A stretch of 22,701 nt of DNA from an uncultured Senegalimassilia sp. (GTDB lineage Bacteria > Actinomycetota > Coriobacteriia > Coriobacteriales > Eggerthellaceae), in NCBI RefSeq assembly GCF_934632265.1, contig NZ_CAKTYH010000018.1, positions 1 through 22,701 on the forward strand, written 5' to 3'. Within the stretch, counting starts at the first letter, position 1. Every line of letters starts with the position of its first letter. The notes under the pieces are model-generated. The model worked only from the letters and a program-made list of their open reading frames with translations. It made no database searches and was not told where the DNA came from. This document shows positions 1 to 7,103 of the stretch, piece after piece. The position numbers and the translations under genes are program-made.

Positions 1-696
1 GCCCAGAAGGCCGCCAGCGAGAAGGCCAAGAAGGCAGCGGCCGCCAAGGCCGAGCGCGCCCGTCAGGCCGCTGCTGCTAACGCAAGCTTCGTCACGTCCC
101 ATCCCGACGCCAAGGGCAAGGTTTCCGGCGTGGCCCCTTCGGCCAACGCCGAGGACATCGAGCTGAAGATGGCCGGCGCCGATCCCGAGAAGATCGCCCG
201 CGTGAAGGCCGCGCTCGCCGCGAAGGCCAAGCGCGCCGAGGCCGAGGCGCAGGCCGCACGCCCCCAGGTCTACGACGAGGCGCTCGAGGCCAAGCTGGCC
301 GCTATGGATCCCGAGAAGGCCGCCAAGGTACGCGCGGCCATGGCCGCAAAGGCGAAGTTGGCCGACATGGATCCTGAAAAGGCCCAGGCGGTCCGTGGCG
401 CCCTTGCCAACGAGGCGAAGCTGGAAAGCCAGCGTGCAACCGGCCAGGCCACGGCTCAGCAGCAGGCCGAGCTCGATGCCAAGCTCGCGCAGCTCGATCC
501 CGAGAAGGCCGCCAAGGTTCGCGCAGCCCTCGATGCGCGCGCCCGTCAGGAAACCGCCCAGGCCGAGCACGACGAGAAGGTCGCCGTGCTCGAGGATCGC
601 CTGAAGAACATGGACCCCGAGAAGGCCGCGAAGGTTCGCGCGGCATTCGAGGCGAAGCAGCGCCAAGCGCAGGAAAACGGAAAGGCTGGTGAATAG
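1..696 (+). CDS. Ala/Lys-rich repeat-tailed protein, 3' part; probable Ech hydrogenase EchD (NuoC-like) subunit
   Basis: The frame is open from base 1 to the TAG at 694-696, so the gene begins outside the window and 231 residues are visible. They are almost wholly Ala, Lys, Glu, Arg and Gln, as expected of long charged helices. Five copies of a D-P-E-K-x-x-x-V-(R/K)-x-A motif start at bases 181, 307, 370, 496 and 613. No catalytic domain is visible. The next two genes are the large and ferredoxin-like subunits of an Ech-type hydrogenase. In the order echABCDEF the gene before echE is echD, a NuoC-like subunit of about 30 kDa, so I infer this is the C-terminal tail of an EchD homologue. A GTG at 130 could start a shorter protein, but the frame runs through it with the same composition. 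It could also be an unrelated repeat protein; only the part left of the window would decide. Confidence 0.6.
   Translation, partial: AQKAASEKAKKAAAAKAERARQAAAANASFVTSHPDAKGKVSGVAPSANAEDIELKMAGADPEKIARVKAALAAKAKRAEAEAQAARPQVYDEALEAKLAAMDPEKAAKVRAAMAAKAKLADMDPEKAQAVRGALANEAKLESQRATGQATAQQQAELDAKLAQLDPEKAAKVRAALDARARQETAQAEHDEKVAVLEDRLKNMDPEKAAKVRAAFEAKQRQAQENGKAGE
181..657 (+). repeat. Five in-frame DPEK-x3-V-R-x-A repeats
   Basis: The coding sequence carries five copies of a 16-residue motif of the type DPEKAAKVRAALAAKA. The first residues lie at bases 181, 307, 370, 496 and 613. The spacings are 42, 21, 42 and 39 residues, so all but the last are multiples of 21. The conserved core is D-P-E-K followed by V-R/K-x-A three residues later. 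The copies are diverged at DNA level, which suggests they are selected as protein repeats rather than being a recent slippage product. Confidence 0.85.
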
Positions 697-697
697 C

Positions 698-1786
698 ATG
701 GGAAAGGCAACCGTCATCCCCTTCGGCCCGCAGCATCCGGTTCTCCCCGAGCCGCTTCACTTGGACCTCGTCGTCGAGGACGAGAAGGTCATCGAGGCCA
801 TGCCCCAGATCGGGTTCGTGCATCGCGGTCTTGAGAAGCTCGTGGAAACGCGCGACTACAACCAGTTCATCTACGTCGCCGAGCGCATCTGCGGCATCTG
901 CGCCTTCGGCCACTCCATGGGCTATGCCGAAACGGTGGAGCAGCTCATGGGCGTCGAGGTGCCCGATAGGGCCCAGGCGCTGCGCGTCATGTGGCACGAG
1001 CTCTCGCGTATCCATTCGCATGTCCTGTGGCTGGGCCTGGCTGCCGACGCCTTCGGCTTCGAGAGCCTGTTCATGCATTGCTGGCGTTTGCGCGAGCGCG
1101 TGCTCGATATCTTCGAGAAGACCACCGGCGGCCGCGTCATCTTCTCCGTCGTTAAGGTCGGCGGCGTTGTGCGCGACGTCGATGATGCCATGTTCGCCTA
1201 CATCAAGCAGGTCCTCGAAGGCCTGAAGGATGAGTATCGTCAGATCATGAACACGCTGCTCACCGACTCTTCGGTGAAGAATCGCCTGGTGGGCGTGGGC
1301 TATGTCAGCCACGACGATGCCGTTGCGCAAAGCATGGTGGGCCCGTTCGGCCGCGCTTCGGGCGTCAACTACGATGTGCGCATGCTCGGCAACGGATGGT
1401 ATGGCAAGCTTTCCGAGTTCCAGCCCATCCTGTCCAACGACGGCGATTGCTATGCTCGCGTGCAGGTGCGCTGCCTAGAGGTGCTGCAGTCCATCGACAT
1501 CATCGAAGAGGTCATCGCCCGCATGCCCGCCGGCGATATCGAGGTGAAGGTCAAGGGTAATCCCGCCGACGGCGCCGAGGCCTGCAATGTGCTCGAGCAG
1601 CCTCGCGGCGAGTGCTATTACTATGCTCGCGGCAACGGCACGAAGTTCTTGGAGCGTATGCGCATGCGCACGCCAACCTCCCAGAACATCGCAGGCATGA
1701 CCATCGCCCTGAAGGGCTGCGATCTGGCCGATGTGAACAACATCATCCTGACCATCGACCCTTGCATCAGCTGCACGGAAAGGTAG
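698..1786 (+). CDS. echE: Ech/Coo-type [NiFe] hydrogenase large (catalytic) subunit, NuoD-like
   Basis: This is the catalytic subunit of a group 4 membrane-bound [NiFe] hydrogenase, which couples ferredoxin oxidation/proton reduction (or the reverse) to ion translocation. The 362-residue product has both Ni-binding motifs: ERICGIC at residues 62-68 followed by H72, and DPCISC at 354-359 near the C-terminus. These four cysteines separate it from NuoD of respiratory complex I, which lacks them. The length fits EchE/CooH and not the fused HycE/HyfG type. The protein ends three residues after the last cysteine, so the usual C-terminal peptide removed by a maturation protease is absent. I chose ATG 698 because a GGAAAGG lies 12 bases upstream; the GTG at 689 is too close to it. 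It follows the repeat protein by one base and precedes echF by four. Confidence 0.93.
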   Translation: MGKATVIPFGPQHPVLPEPLHLDLVVEDEKVIEAMPQIGFVHRGLEKLVETRDYNQFIYVAERICGICAFGHSMGYAETVEQLMGVEVPDRAQALRVMWHELSRIHSHVLWLGLAADAFGFESLFMHCWRLRERVLDIFEKTTGGRVIFSVVKVGGVVRDVDDAMFAYIKQVLEGLKDEYRQIMNTLLTDSSVKNRLVGVGYVSHDDAVAQSMVGPFGRASGVNYDVRMLGNGWYGKLSEFQPILSNDGDCYARVQVRCLEVLQSIDIIEEVIARMPAGDIEVKVKGNPADGAEACNVLEQPRGECYYYARGNGTKFLERMRMRTPTSQNIAGMTIALKGCDLADVNNIILTIDPCISCTER

Positions 1787-1790
1787 AGCG

Positions 1791-2171
1791 ATGAGCGGAT
1801 TCAAACTTGGGAAAATGACGTTCGGCTCGCTGTTCAAGAAACCCGAGACCGTGATGTACCCGTTTGTGAAGAAAGAGCCCCCTGCGGGGCTGAAGGGGCA
1901 TGTGGTCGTCGACGAGTCCACGTGCATCCTGTGCAGCCTGTGCGTGAAGCGCTGCCCTTGCGGCGCCATAGAGGTGGACAAGAAGGCCCGTACCTGGGCC
2001 ATCGACCACTTCCGCTGCGTCCAGTGCGGCAGCTGCACCTATGAGTGCCCTAAAGGCAGCTTGACCATGTTGCCCACCTACGAGACCGTTTCGCGGCAAA
2101 AGCGTGTGCATACCTTCACCATCCCTGAGCGGCCCAAAGCTGCTCCCAAACGTGAAGATGCCGGTGAATAG
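1791..2171 (+). CDS. echF: Ech hydrogenase ferredoxin-like subunit, two [4Fe-4S] clusters (NuoI-like)
   Basis: This 126-residue polyferredoxin is expected to pass electrons from soluble ferredoxin toward the small hydrogenase subunit. Two classical C-x2-C-x2-C-x3-C-P motifs are visible, C45/C48/C51/C55 and C76/C79/C82/C86, each fitting one [4Fe-4S] cluster. The tail after residue 100 is basic and Pro/Lys-rich and shows no domain. It starts four bases after echE with a GGAAAGG upstream, so it is in the same operon, and it is the last gene of the hydrogenase block. Its position and size match EchF rather than NuoI, which is longer, although the fold is the same. Confidence 0.88.
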   Translation: MSGFKLGKMTFGSLFKKPETVMYPFVKKEPPAGLKGHVVVDESTCILCSLCVKRCPCGAIEVDKKARTWAIDHFRCVQCGSCTYECPKGSLTMLPTYETVSRQKRVHTFTIPERPKAAPKREDAGE

Positions 2172-2209
2172 GTAGACCAACCGTAACCTTTGGATGCGCG
2201 GTAGGTTAG

Positions 2210-2215
2210 TATAAT
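2210..2215 (+). promoter_or_regulatory. Consensus -10 element upstream of the pgsA-like gene
   Basis: A perfect TATAAT occurs in the gap after echF. No good -35 is seen 16-18 bases upstream, so the promoter call is tentative. Transcription would begin near 2222 and run through the GC-rich hairpin at 2233-2254 before reaching ATG 2287. Confidence 0.35.
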
Positions 2216-2232
2216 CGCATTCGAAACTTGCG

Positions 2233-2254
2233 CGGGGCGCTTTCGGGCGCCCCG
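2233..2254 (+). terminator. 8-bp GC-only hairpin between echF and the pgsA-like gene
   Basis: CGGGGCGC and GCGCCCCG form a perfect 8-bp stem around a 6-base loop. It lies 62 bases after the echF stop. The following bases are only moderately T-rich (TCTTGCGTTG), so it is either a weak or factor-assisted terminator of the hydrogenase operon or a leader hairpin of the next gene. Confidence 0.45.
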
Positions 2255-2286
2255 TCTTGCGTTGCAGGCCACGGGGTAGGGAACAC

Positions 2287-2931
2287 ATGTCATCTCAGAA
2301 AACCGAAGAAGTCACCAATCGCATCTTCACGCTTCCCAACGTCATATCCTTTATCAGGTTATGCATGGTTCCGGTGTATATGGTGCTGTTGCTCAACGGC
2401 TACGATCTGCTGGCCACCTTCATGTTCGCGTTGGCTGCCGGCACCGACTGGATCGACGGCCAGCTCGCCCGTCGCACGAACTGCGTATCCAAGCTCGGGC
2501 AGCTGCTCGACCCTGCGGTGGATAGGATCCTCATGAGCTGCGGCGTGATCGGCCTTATGCTGGTCGGTCGTTTGCCCATCTGGATCGTCGTGGTGGTATT
2601 GGGCCGCGATCTGATGCTGCTTGTCGGGGGCGCCTACCTGCTGAAGCGCTATCACGAGCGCGTCGCCGTCATTTATCCCGGCAAGGTTGCCACCACGTTT
2701 TTGTTCGTCGGCTTCGCAGGCCTTTTGCTGAACATGCCGATGCTCGGCGGGCTTGGTTGGTTCGATGTCCCCTGGTTGCCGGGTTTCGGGTCTTCTTCGT
2801 GCTCATGGGGCATCTGGTTCGTGTACGCTGGTTTGCTGCTCGGTCTGTTCACCACGTTGTATTACGTGCTGGCCGGCTATCGCAAGATGCAGAAGGCCCG
2901 CAGGCTTGAGGCGAAGGGTCGCGTAAGGTGA
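2287..2931 (+). CDS. pgsA: CDP-alcohol phosphatidyltransferase, probably CDP-diacylglycerol-glycerol-3-phosphate 3-phosphatidyltransferase
   Basis: This is an integral membrane enzyme of phospholipid synthesis. The family signature D-x2-D-G-x2-A-R-x8-G-x3-D-x3-D is complete, with D54, D57, G58, A61, R62, G71, D75 and D79. These acidic residues bind the metal and CDP-alcohol. The 214-residue protein has a hydrophobic helix before the motif and several after it, the usual layout. Phosphatidylglycerophosphate synthase is the likeliest role; the phosphatidylinositol-phosphate or cardiolipin synthase branches share the motif and cannot be excluded. ATG 2287 was chosen because GGGTAGGGA sits just upstream; a frame extension to TTG 2257 would start inside sequence just past the hairpin with no ribosome site. 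Its stop overlaps the GTG start of the VanW gene, so the two are translationally coupled. Confidence 0.85.
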   Translation: MSSQKTEEVTNRIFTLPNVISFIRLCMVPVYMVLLLNGYDLLATFMFALAAGTDWIDGQLARRTNCVSKLGQLLDPAVDRILMSCGVIGLMLVGRLPIWIVVVVLGRDLMLLVGGAYLLKRYHERVAVIYPGKVATTFLFVGFAGLLLNMPMLGGLGWFDVPWLPGFGSSSCSWGIWFVYAGLLLGLFTTLYYVLAGYRKMQKARRLEAKGRVR

Positions 2932-5291
2932 GCGCCCCGCAACATAGCAGGAATCCTAGGACCGGCGCTTCGCGGCCCGGTTCGCAAACTCGTTCAAGCG
3001 ATTCTGCTCGTGTCAACGCTGGAACGCCCAGGCATAGCGACGGATCGCCTCGCCATGCGGCTGCGCGCCCTTCCTCCGGTAGAACACCTCAACGCGCATC
3101 CGCGCGCTCCTCTGCGGGCGCAGGCGCGCCTCGTGCGCCACGACAAGGGAATAGGACGTCATCGACGGCTCGAACCGCTCAGCGGTCGGGTCGTCGTGTG
3201 CGTTCGGCCGCTTCCAATCGCTCGGGCGTGCAGCCCGATTTGTGGACCAAGCGGCAGCGTTCTTCGCGTTCCGGCGCATCGCGCGATCGCGGGCGCGACC
3301 GTTCCACGGGCGGGTCTGCCTTTGCATCGGCTGCCGGAAGCGTGCTTTCCTGGCTTTTCGGCGCACTCCTGGTTGCGCTACGCGCTATCGGTCGCGTTCT
3401 AGGGGCCTTGTTGCGCGCTTGGTTCAAGCTTGTGCGCAAGAGCAGGCCCGCGCTCATCGTGTCGGTGTGCGCTATCGCCTTGGTGGTGGTGTGCTCCGTT
3501 GACGGCATTTCCCATGCCGGTCGTGCGTATTCCGGCATCAAAGTCGGCGATATCGACGTGTCCGGTATGAACGCTGCCGAGATCGAGCAGGCGATCGATC
3601 AGACCTATGCGCAGCCGCTTCAGCAAGCGTCTGCCACGGTGTTCGCCTCCGATGAGGCCGCGCAGCAAACCGATGAGGCTGCTGCTGCGCAAAACCAGCA
3701 AGATGCGGCGCTTGCCGAGCAGATGGCCGTGGATGAGGCCATGGCCTCGAAGCAAGCATGGCAGACCACCGGCGCAGAGCTTGGGGCCTCGTTGGATTCG
3801 GGGCAGCTCGCCGAGCAGGCGCTTGCCGTCGGACGCTCCGACGGCGGTGTTCTTGCGCGCATGGGCGCGGGCTTGCTCGGCAAGCGCATCGAGGTGGAGC
3901 CCTCCTTCGACGAAGGGGCGCTCGAGGAGTTCGCGTCGGGCATCGATGCCGCCATCGGCCAGGCTCGCGTGGACTACGATGTGAAGGTTTCCGGCGGCGT
4001 GGCCTATGTCGTGCAAGGCAACGACGGCTGGGAGGTTAACCGGCAAACGCTCGCCGGCCTTCTCGGCGATGCCATGCTAGGCGGTTCCAACGGGCGCATC
4101 GTCGCGCATACCGAGTACACGCCCGTTCGCATTTCCTCCGATGTTGCAGCTCAAGTTGCCCAAGATGTCACTTCGGCGCTCTCCGGCGGCGCGGATTTCC
4201 AATTCGAGGGGCACACCTGGCAGGCGAGCGCGTCCGAGATCGGCGCATGGGTGTCCACCTGCATCGAGCAGGCGGGGGACGGATGGCGCCTGCGCCCCTA
4301 TATCGATCAGCAGCTCTCCAAATCCGCCATGGCCTCGGGCATCAGGCAGGCCGAGGGCGACTCGCTGTCGGGCGTCGGCTTCGAGACCGACGAGTCGGGC
4401 CAGGTGAGCGTCACCACCGACGGGCAAGGCAAGCTTCCCGATGTGTCGGATGCCGCCGATGCGCTGTCGGCAGCGCTGTTCGGGCAAGGTGATTCCTTGC
4501 AGCCGGCTACGCAGGCCCCGGTCATCTCGGTCGATGCCGATGACATGCCCCAGCGGCTCACGTTCCAGGAGGCGGTCGATCGCGGTGTGGTCGGTCCCAT
4601 CGGCACCTTCACCACCACCTACACCACCGGTCAAGGTACCGAGAACCGCAACCATAACATCGAGCTCGTCTCCCAGATACTCGACAACTCCATCTGCAAA
4701 TCCGGCGAGACGTGGTCGTATAACGGGACCACGGGCGATTGCAACGAGGAGAAGGGCTTCCTCGGTGCCGGCGCCATCATCGACGGCGAGTACACCGATT
4801 CGGTCGGCGGCGGTATCTGCCAGGTTGCCACCACGGTGTTCGATGCCGTCTATGAGTCCGGCCTTCCCGTGGTCGAGCGCCATAACCATTCGCTCTACAT
4901 CGCCAGCTATCCGGCCGGACGCGATGCGGCCGTCTCGTACCCCGAACTCGACCTTGTGTGGCGAAACGACACCGCCAGCGATGTTTTGGTAAAGGTTTCC
5001 ACCCAAGTCGGGTCGGTAACCGCTACACTGTATGGAGTCGATCCCGGCTATCAGGTAACCACCGAAACCGGTCAATGGGAAGCGGGCAAGAAGTATTCCA
5101 CCACCACCAAAGTGGACGATACGCTTGCACCGGGCACAAGCTATGTGAAAACGCGCGGCACCGACGGTTCGACCATCGAGGTGACGCGTACGGTCAAGGA
5201 CGTGAACGGAAACATCGTGCGCCAAGACCTGTTCGCCAGCGTGTACGACCCCATCAACGAGGTTATCTTGAAGGGTCCGGATCGAAGCTAG
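2928..5291 (+). CDS. VanW-family membrane-anchored cell-wall protein
   Basis: The 787-residue product begins at GTG 2928, overlapping the previous stop by four bases. Residues 1 to about 145 are Ser/Arg/Gly/Ala-rich and probably disordered and cytoplasmic. A membrane helix lies near 174-195 (LIVSVCAIALVVVC). Outside it come YoaR-like peptidoglycan-binding repeats, the first starting near 203 (GIKVGDIDVSGM) and interrupted by a Gln/Ala/Glu-rich insert. A VanW domain covers about 553-690, with GGGICQVATTVFDA near residue 627 and a YPAGRDAAVSYP segment. A G5-like beta domain ends the protein. VanW proteins occur in glycopeptide-resistance clusters, but most, like this one, are chromosomal wall proteins of unknown biochemical activity; nothing here indicates a van operon. 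Coupling to pgsA suggests an envelope role. Confidence 0.87.
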   Translation: MSAPQHSRNPRTGASRPGSQTRSSDSARVNAGTPRHSDGSPRHAAARPSSGRTPQRASARSSAGAGAPRAPRQGNRTSSTARTAQRSGRRVRSAASNRSGVQPDLWTKRQRSSRSGASRDRGRDRSTGGSAFASAAGSVLSWLFGALLVALRAIGRVLGALLRAWFKLVRKSRPALIVSVCAIALVVVCSVDGISHAGRAYSGIKVGDIDVSGMNAAEIEQAIDQTYAQPLQQASATVFASDEAAQQTDEAAAAQNQQDAALAEQMAVDEAMASKQAWQTTGAELGASLDSGQLAEQALAVGRSDGGVLARMGAGLLGKRIEVEPSFDEGALEEFASGIDAAIGQARVDYDVKVSGGVAYVVQGNDGWEVNRQTLAGLLGDAMLGGSNGRIVAHTEYTPVRISSDVAAQVAQDVTSALSGGADFQFEGHTWQASASEIGAWVSTCIEQAGDGWRLRPYIDQQLSKSAMASGIRQAEGDSLSGVGFETDESGQVSVTTDGQGKLPDVSDAADALSAALFGQGDSLQPATQAPVISVDADDMPQRLTFQEAVDRGVVGPIGTFTTTYTTGQGTENRNHNIELVSQILDNSICKSGETWSYNGTTGDCNEEKGFLGAGAIIDGEYTDSVGGGICQVATTVFDAVYESGLPVVERHNHSLYIASYPAGRDAAVSYPELDLVWRNDTASDVLVKVSTQVGSVTATLYGVDPGYQVTTETGQWEAGKKYSTTTKVDDTLAPGTSYVKTRGTDGSTIEVTRTVKDVNGNIVRQDLFASVYDPINEVILKGPDRS

Positions 5292-5368
5292 CGGGTTGCT
5301 TCATATTTAAGCGGCGATACGCGCCCACCGCACGCCAGGCGCCGCGCACAAAGAAAGGTAAGAGAAAG

Positions 5369-6670
5369 GTGTACTTCCAGCCGGAAATCGAAACGATGTC
5401 ACGTGAGGAGCTGCGCGACCTGCAGCTTGAGCGCATGAAGTGGTGCGTCCAATACGCATATGACAACGTCCCTTTCTATCAGAAGAGCTTCAAGGACGCC
5501 GGCGTCGAACCGGGCGACCTGAAAACGCTCGAGGACATCACGAAGTTCCCGTTCATCCTTAAGCAGGATATGCGCGACAACTACCCCGACGGGCTGTTCG
5601 CCGTGCCGCGTTCGAAAGTTGCCCGCCTGCATGCCTCTTCCGGCACTACCGGCCAGGCAACCGTCGTCGGATCCACGGAAAACGACCTGAAGCATTGGGG
5701 CGAGTGCTTCGCGCGCGGCCTTGCCATCTGCGATTGCGACGAGAACGCCACCATGCAGATCGCGTACGGCTACGGTCTGTTCACCGGCGGTCTGGGCGCT
5801 CATAGGGGAGGCGAAACGGCCGGTTGCGCCGTCATCCCCATTTCGTCCGGTAACACGAAGCGTCAGATTCAGATGCTCAAGGACATGGAAGTTGACGTGC
5901 TGGCATGCACGCCGTCCTACGCTTTGCACATCGCCGACACGGCAATCGAGATGGGCATCAACCCGGCAACCGATCTGAAGGTTCGCGCCGGCATCTTCGG
6001 CGCCGAGCCTTGCAGCCAGGGCATGCGCGACGAGATCGCCGAGAAGCTCGGCGTGCAGTACTGCGACGTATACGGCCTGTCCGAGGTCATGGGCCCGGGC
6101 GTTGCCTTCGAGTGCAAGGAGATGAGCGGCCTGCACCTGGCAGAGGACCACTTCTTCGCTGAGATCATCGACCCTGACACCCTGCAGCCCGTGCCCGATG
6201 GGCAGTACGGCGAGCTGGTGTTCACCACGCTCACGCGCGAGTGCTGCCCGCTCGTGCGCTACCGCACCCGCGACATCACCCGCATCATCTCCGAGCCCTG
6301 CGCCTGCGGCCGCACGCATCGCAAGATCGACCGCATCATCGGGCGTTCCGACGACATGCTCATCCTGCGCGGCGTGAACGTGTTCCCGTCCCAGATCGAG
6401 CAGGTGCTCACCGGCTTCCCTGAGATCGCCACGCAGTACCAGATCATCCTCACCACGCGCGGCCCGCTCGACCACGTCGAGCTGCGCGTCGAGACCGTGC
6501 CCGAGTTCCCGTTCGACGAGATCCGCAAGCTCGAGGCGCTCAAGAAGCGTCTGGCCACCGAGCTCAAGGGCAACCTGCAGATCGCCGTGGACATCAAGCT
6601 CGTCGAGCCCAAGTCCATCGAGCGCAGCGAGGGCAAGGCAAAGCGCATCATCGACCTGCGAAAGGAGTAA
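5369..6670 (+). CDS. Phenylacetate-CoA ligase family protein 1 (AMP-forming, PaaK-like)
   Basis: An adenylate-forming enzyme that should join an arylacetate to CoA using ATP. The 433-residue length is typical of PaaK. The phosphate-binding SSGTTG is at residues 90-95, followed by a YGYGLFTGG segment, an EVMGPGVAFEC segment, a RYRTRD hinge region and a C-terminal domain with RGVNVFPSQIE. GTG 5369 is the likely start: a GAAAGG lies upstream and the N-terminus then aligns with the second ligase in this window. The frame stays open upstream into the VanW gene, but that part has no ligase similarity. Where the family, and the second copy, has G-x-H-Y, this copy reads GAHRGGETAGC, with Arg in place of Tyr, so its aryl pocket may differ. 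The ACT-protein gene follows after four bases. The true substrate (phenylacetate, indoleacetate, 4-hydroxyphenylacetate) cannot be read from sequence. Confidence 0.88.
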   Translation: MYFQPEIETMSREELRDLQLERMKWCVQYAYDNVPFYQKSFKDAGVEPGDLKTLEDITKFPFILKQDMRDNYPDGLFAVPRSKVARLHASSGTTGQATVVGSTENDLKHWGECFARGLAICDCDENATMQIAYGYGLFTGGLGAHRGGETAGCAVIPISSGNTKRQIQMLKDMEVDVLACTPSYALHIADTAIEMGINPATDLKVRAGIFGAEPCSQGMRDEIAEKLGVQYCDVYGLSEVMGPGVAFECKEMSGLHLAEDHFFAEIIDPDTLQPVPDGQYGELVFTTLTRECCPLVRYRTRDITRIISEPCACGRTHRKIDRIIGRSDDMLILRGVNVFPSQIEQVLTGFPEIATQYQIILTTRGPLDHVELRVETVPEFPFDEIRKLEALKKRLATELKGNLQIAVDIKLVEPKSIERSEGKAKRIIDLRKE

Positions 6671-6674
6671 TGCC

Positions 6675-7103
6675 ATGATTTCCCAGCTCACCGTTTTTCT
6701 AGAGAACGAAAAGGGCCGTCTGGCCGCTGCTACCCGTGCGGTTGCAGATGCCGGCGTCAACATGCATGCACTGTATCTGGCCGATACCGAGGACTTCGGT
6801 GTGGCCCGTATGCTGTGCGACACTCCCAATAGGGCCGCCGAGAAGCTGACGCTTGCCGGTTGGCGAGCCGCCGTCACGCCGGTCATGGCCGTTCGCGTCC
6901 CGGATGTGCCGGGCGGTTTGGCCTCGCTGCTCGAGTTCTTGGACGAGTGCGATGTCAATGTCGAATACGGTTACTGCATGTCGGTCGAGGGCGGGCACGC
7001 CATCGACGTATTGAAGGTATCGGGAGACGAGGAAATCGAGCGTAAGCTTGCCGATGCAGGCTTCAAGCCCGTTTCCGCGGAGGAAGTGTACATTGTCGAC
7101 TAG
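6675..7103 (+). CDS. Tandem ACT-domain protein 1
   Basis: A 142-residue protein made of two ACT domains (about residues 1-66 and 67-142), the small ligand-binding fold that usually senses amino acids. The first begins MISQLTVFLENEKGRL with a following ADAGVNMHALYLAD, and the second shows VPDVPGGLASLLEFLDE and DVNVEYGYC. The D/N-K/P-x-G-x-L turn is seen twice. No DNA-binding or catalytic domain is attached. It starts four bases after the ligase gene with AAAGGAG upstream. Such proteins are often encoded beside iorAB and paaK in anaerobes; a role in sensing an aromatic amino acid and regulating the ligase or IorAB is an inference. Its last 11 bases overlap the next gene. Confidence 0.88.
   Translation: MISQLTVFLENEKGRLAAATRAVADAGVNMHALYLADTEDFGVARMLCDTPNRAAEKLTLAGWRAAVTPVMAVRVPDVPGGLASLLEFLDECDVNVEYGYCMSVEGGHAIDVLKVSGDEEIERKLADAGFKPVSAEEVYIVD
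7079..7095 (+). promoter_or_regulatory. Shine-Dalgarno site that selects a TTG start
   Basis: GGAGGAAG at 7079-7086 lies six bases before TTG 7093. It sits inside the end of the ACT gene and decides the start of the carboxypeptidase, giving an 11-base overlap of the two genes. The earlier in-frame ATGs at 7048 and 7054 lack such a site and would put a charged stretch before the signal peptide. Confidence 0.75.

Noticed and set aside
302..1330. A 342-codon minus-strand frame opposite the hydrogenase genes
   Set aside because: The plus strand encodes the verified [NiFe] motifs; the antisense translation has no domain and no ribosome site.
4077..5225. A 382-codon minus-strand frame opposite the VanW domain
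   Set aside because: It is a shadow of the conserved VanW and G5-like coding sequence.
2928..5291. Vancomycin-resistance cluster suggested by the VanW domain
   Set aside because: No vanHAX, vanR/S or vanY-type genes are nearby, and VanW domains are common in ordinary wall proteins.
4958..5368. Upstream extension of ligase 1 into the VanW gene
   Set aside because: The extension has no ligase similarity and overlaps conserved VanW-gene coding; GTG 5369 gives the normal family length.
5399..6958. A 519-codon open frame on the minus strand opposite ligase 1 and ACT gene 1
   Set aside because: It is antisense to clear protein families, its low-complexity Leu/Ala/Asp/His composition reflects GC-rich codon shadowing, and it has no recognisable motif.
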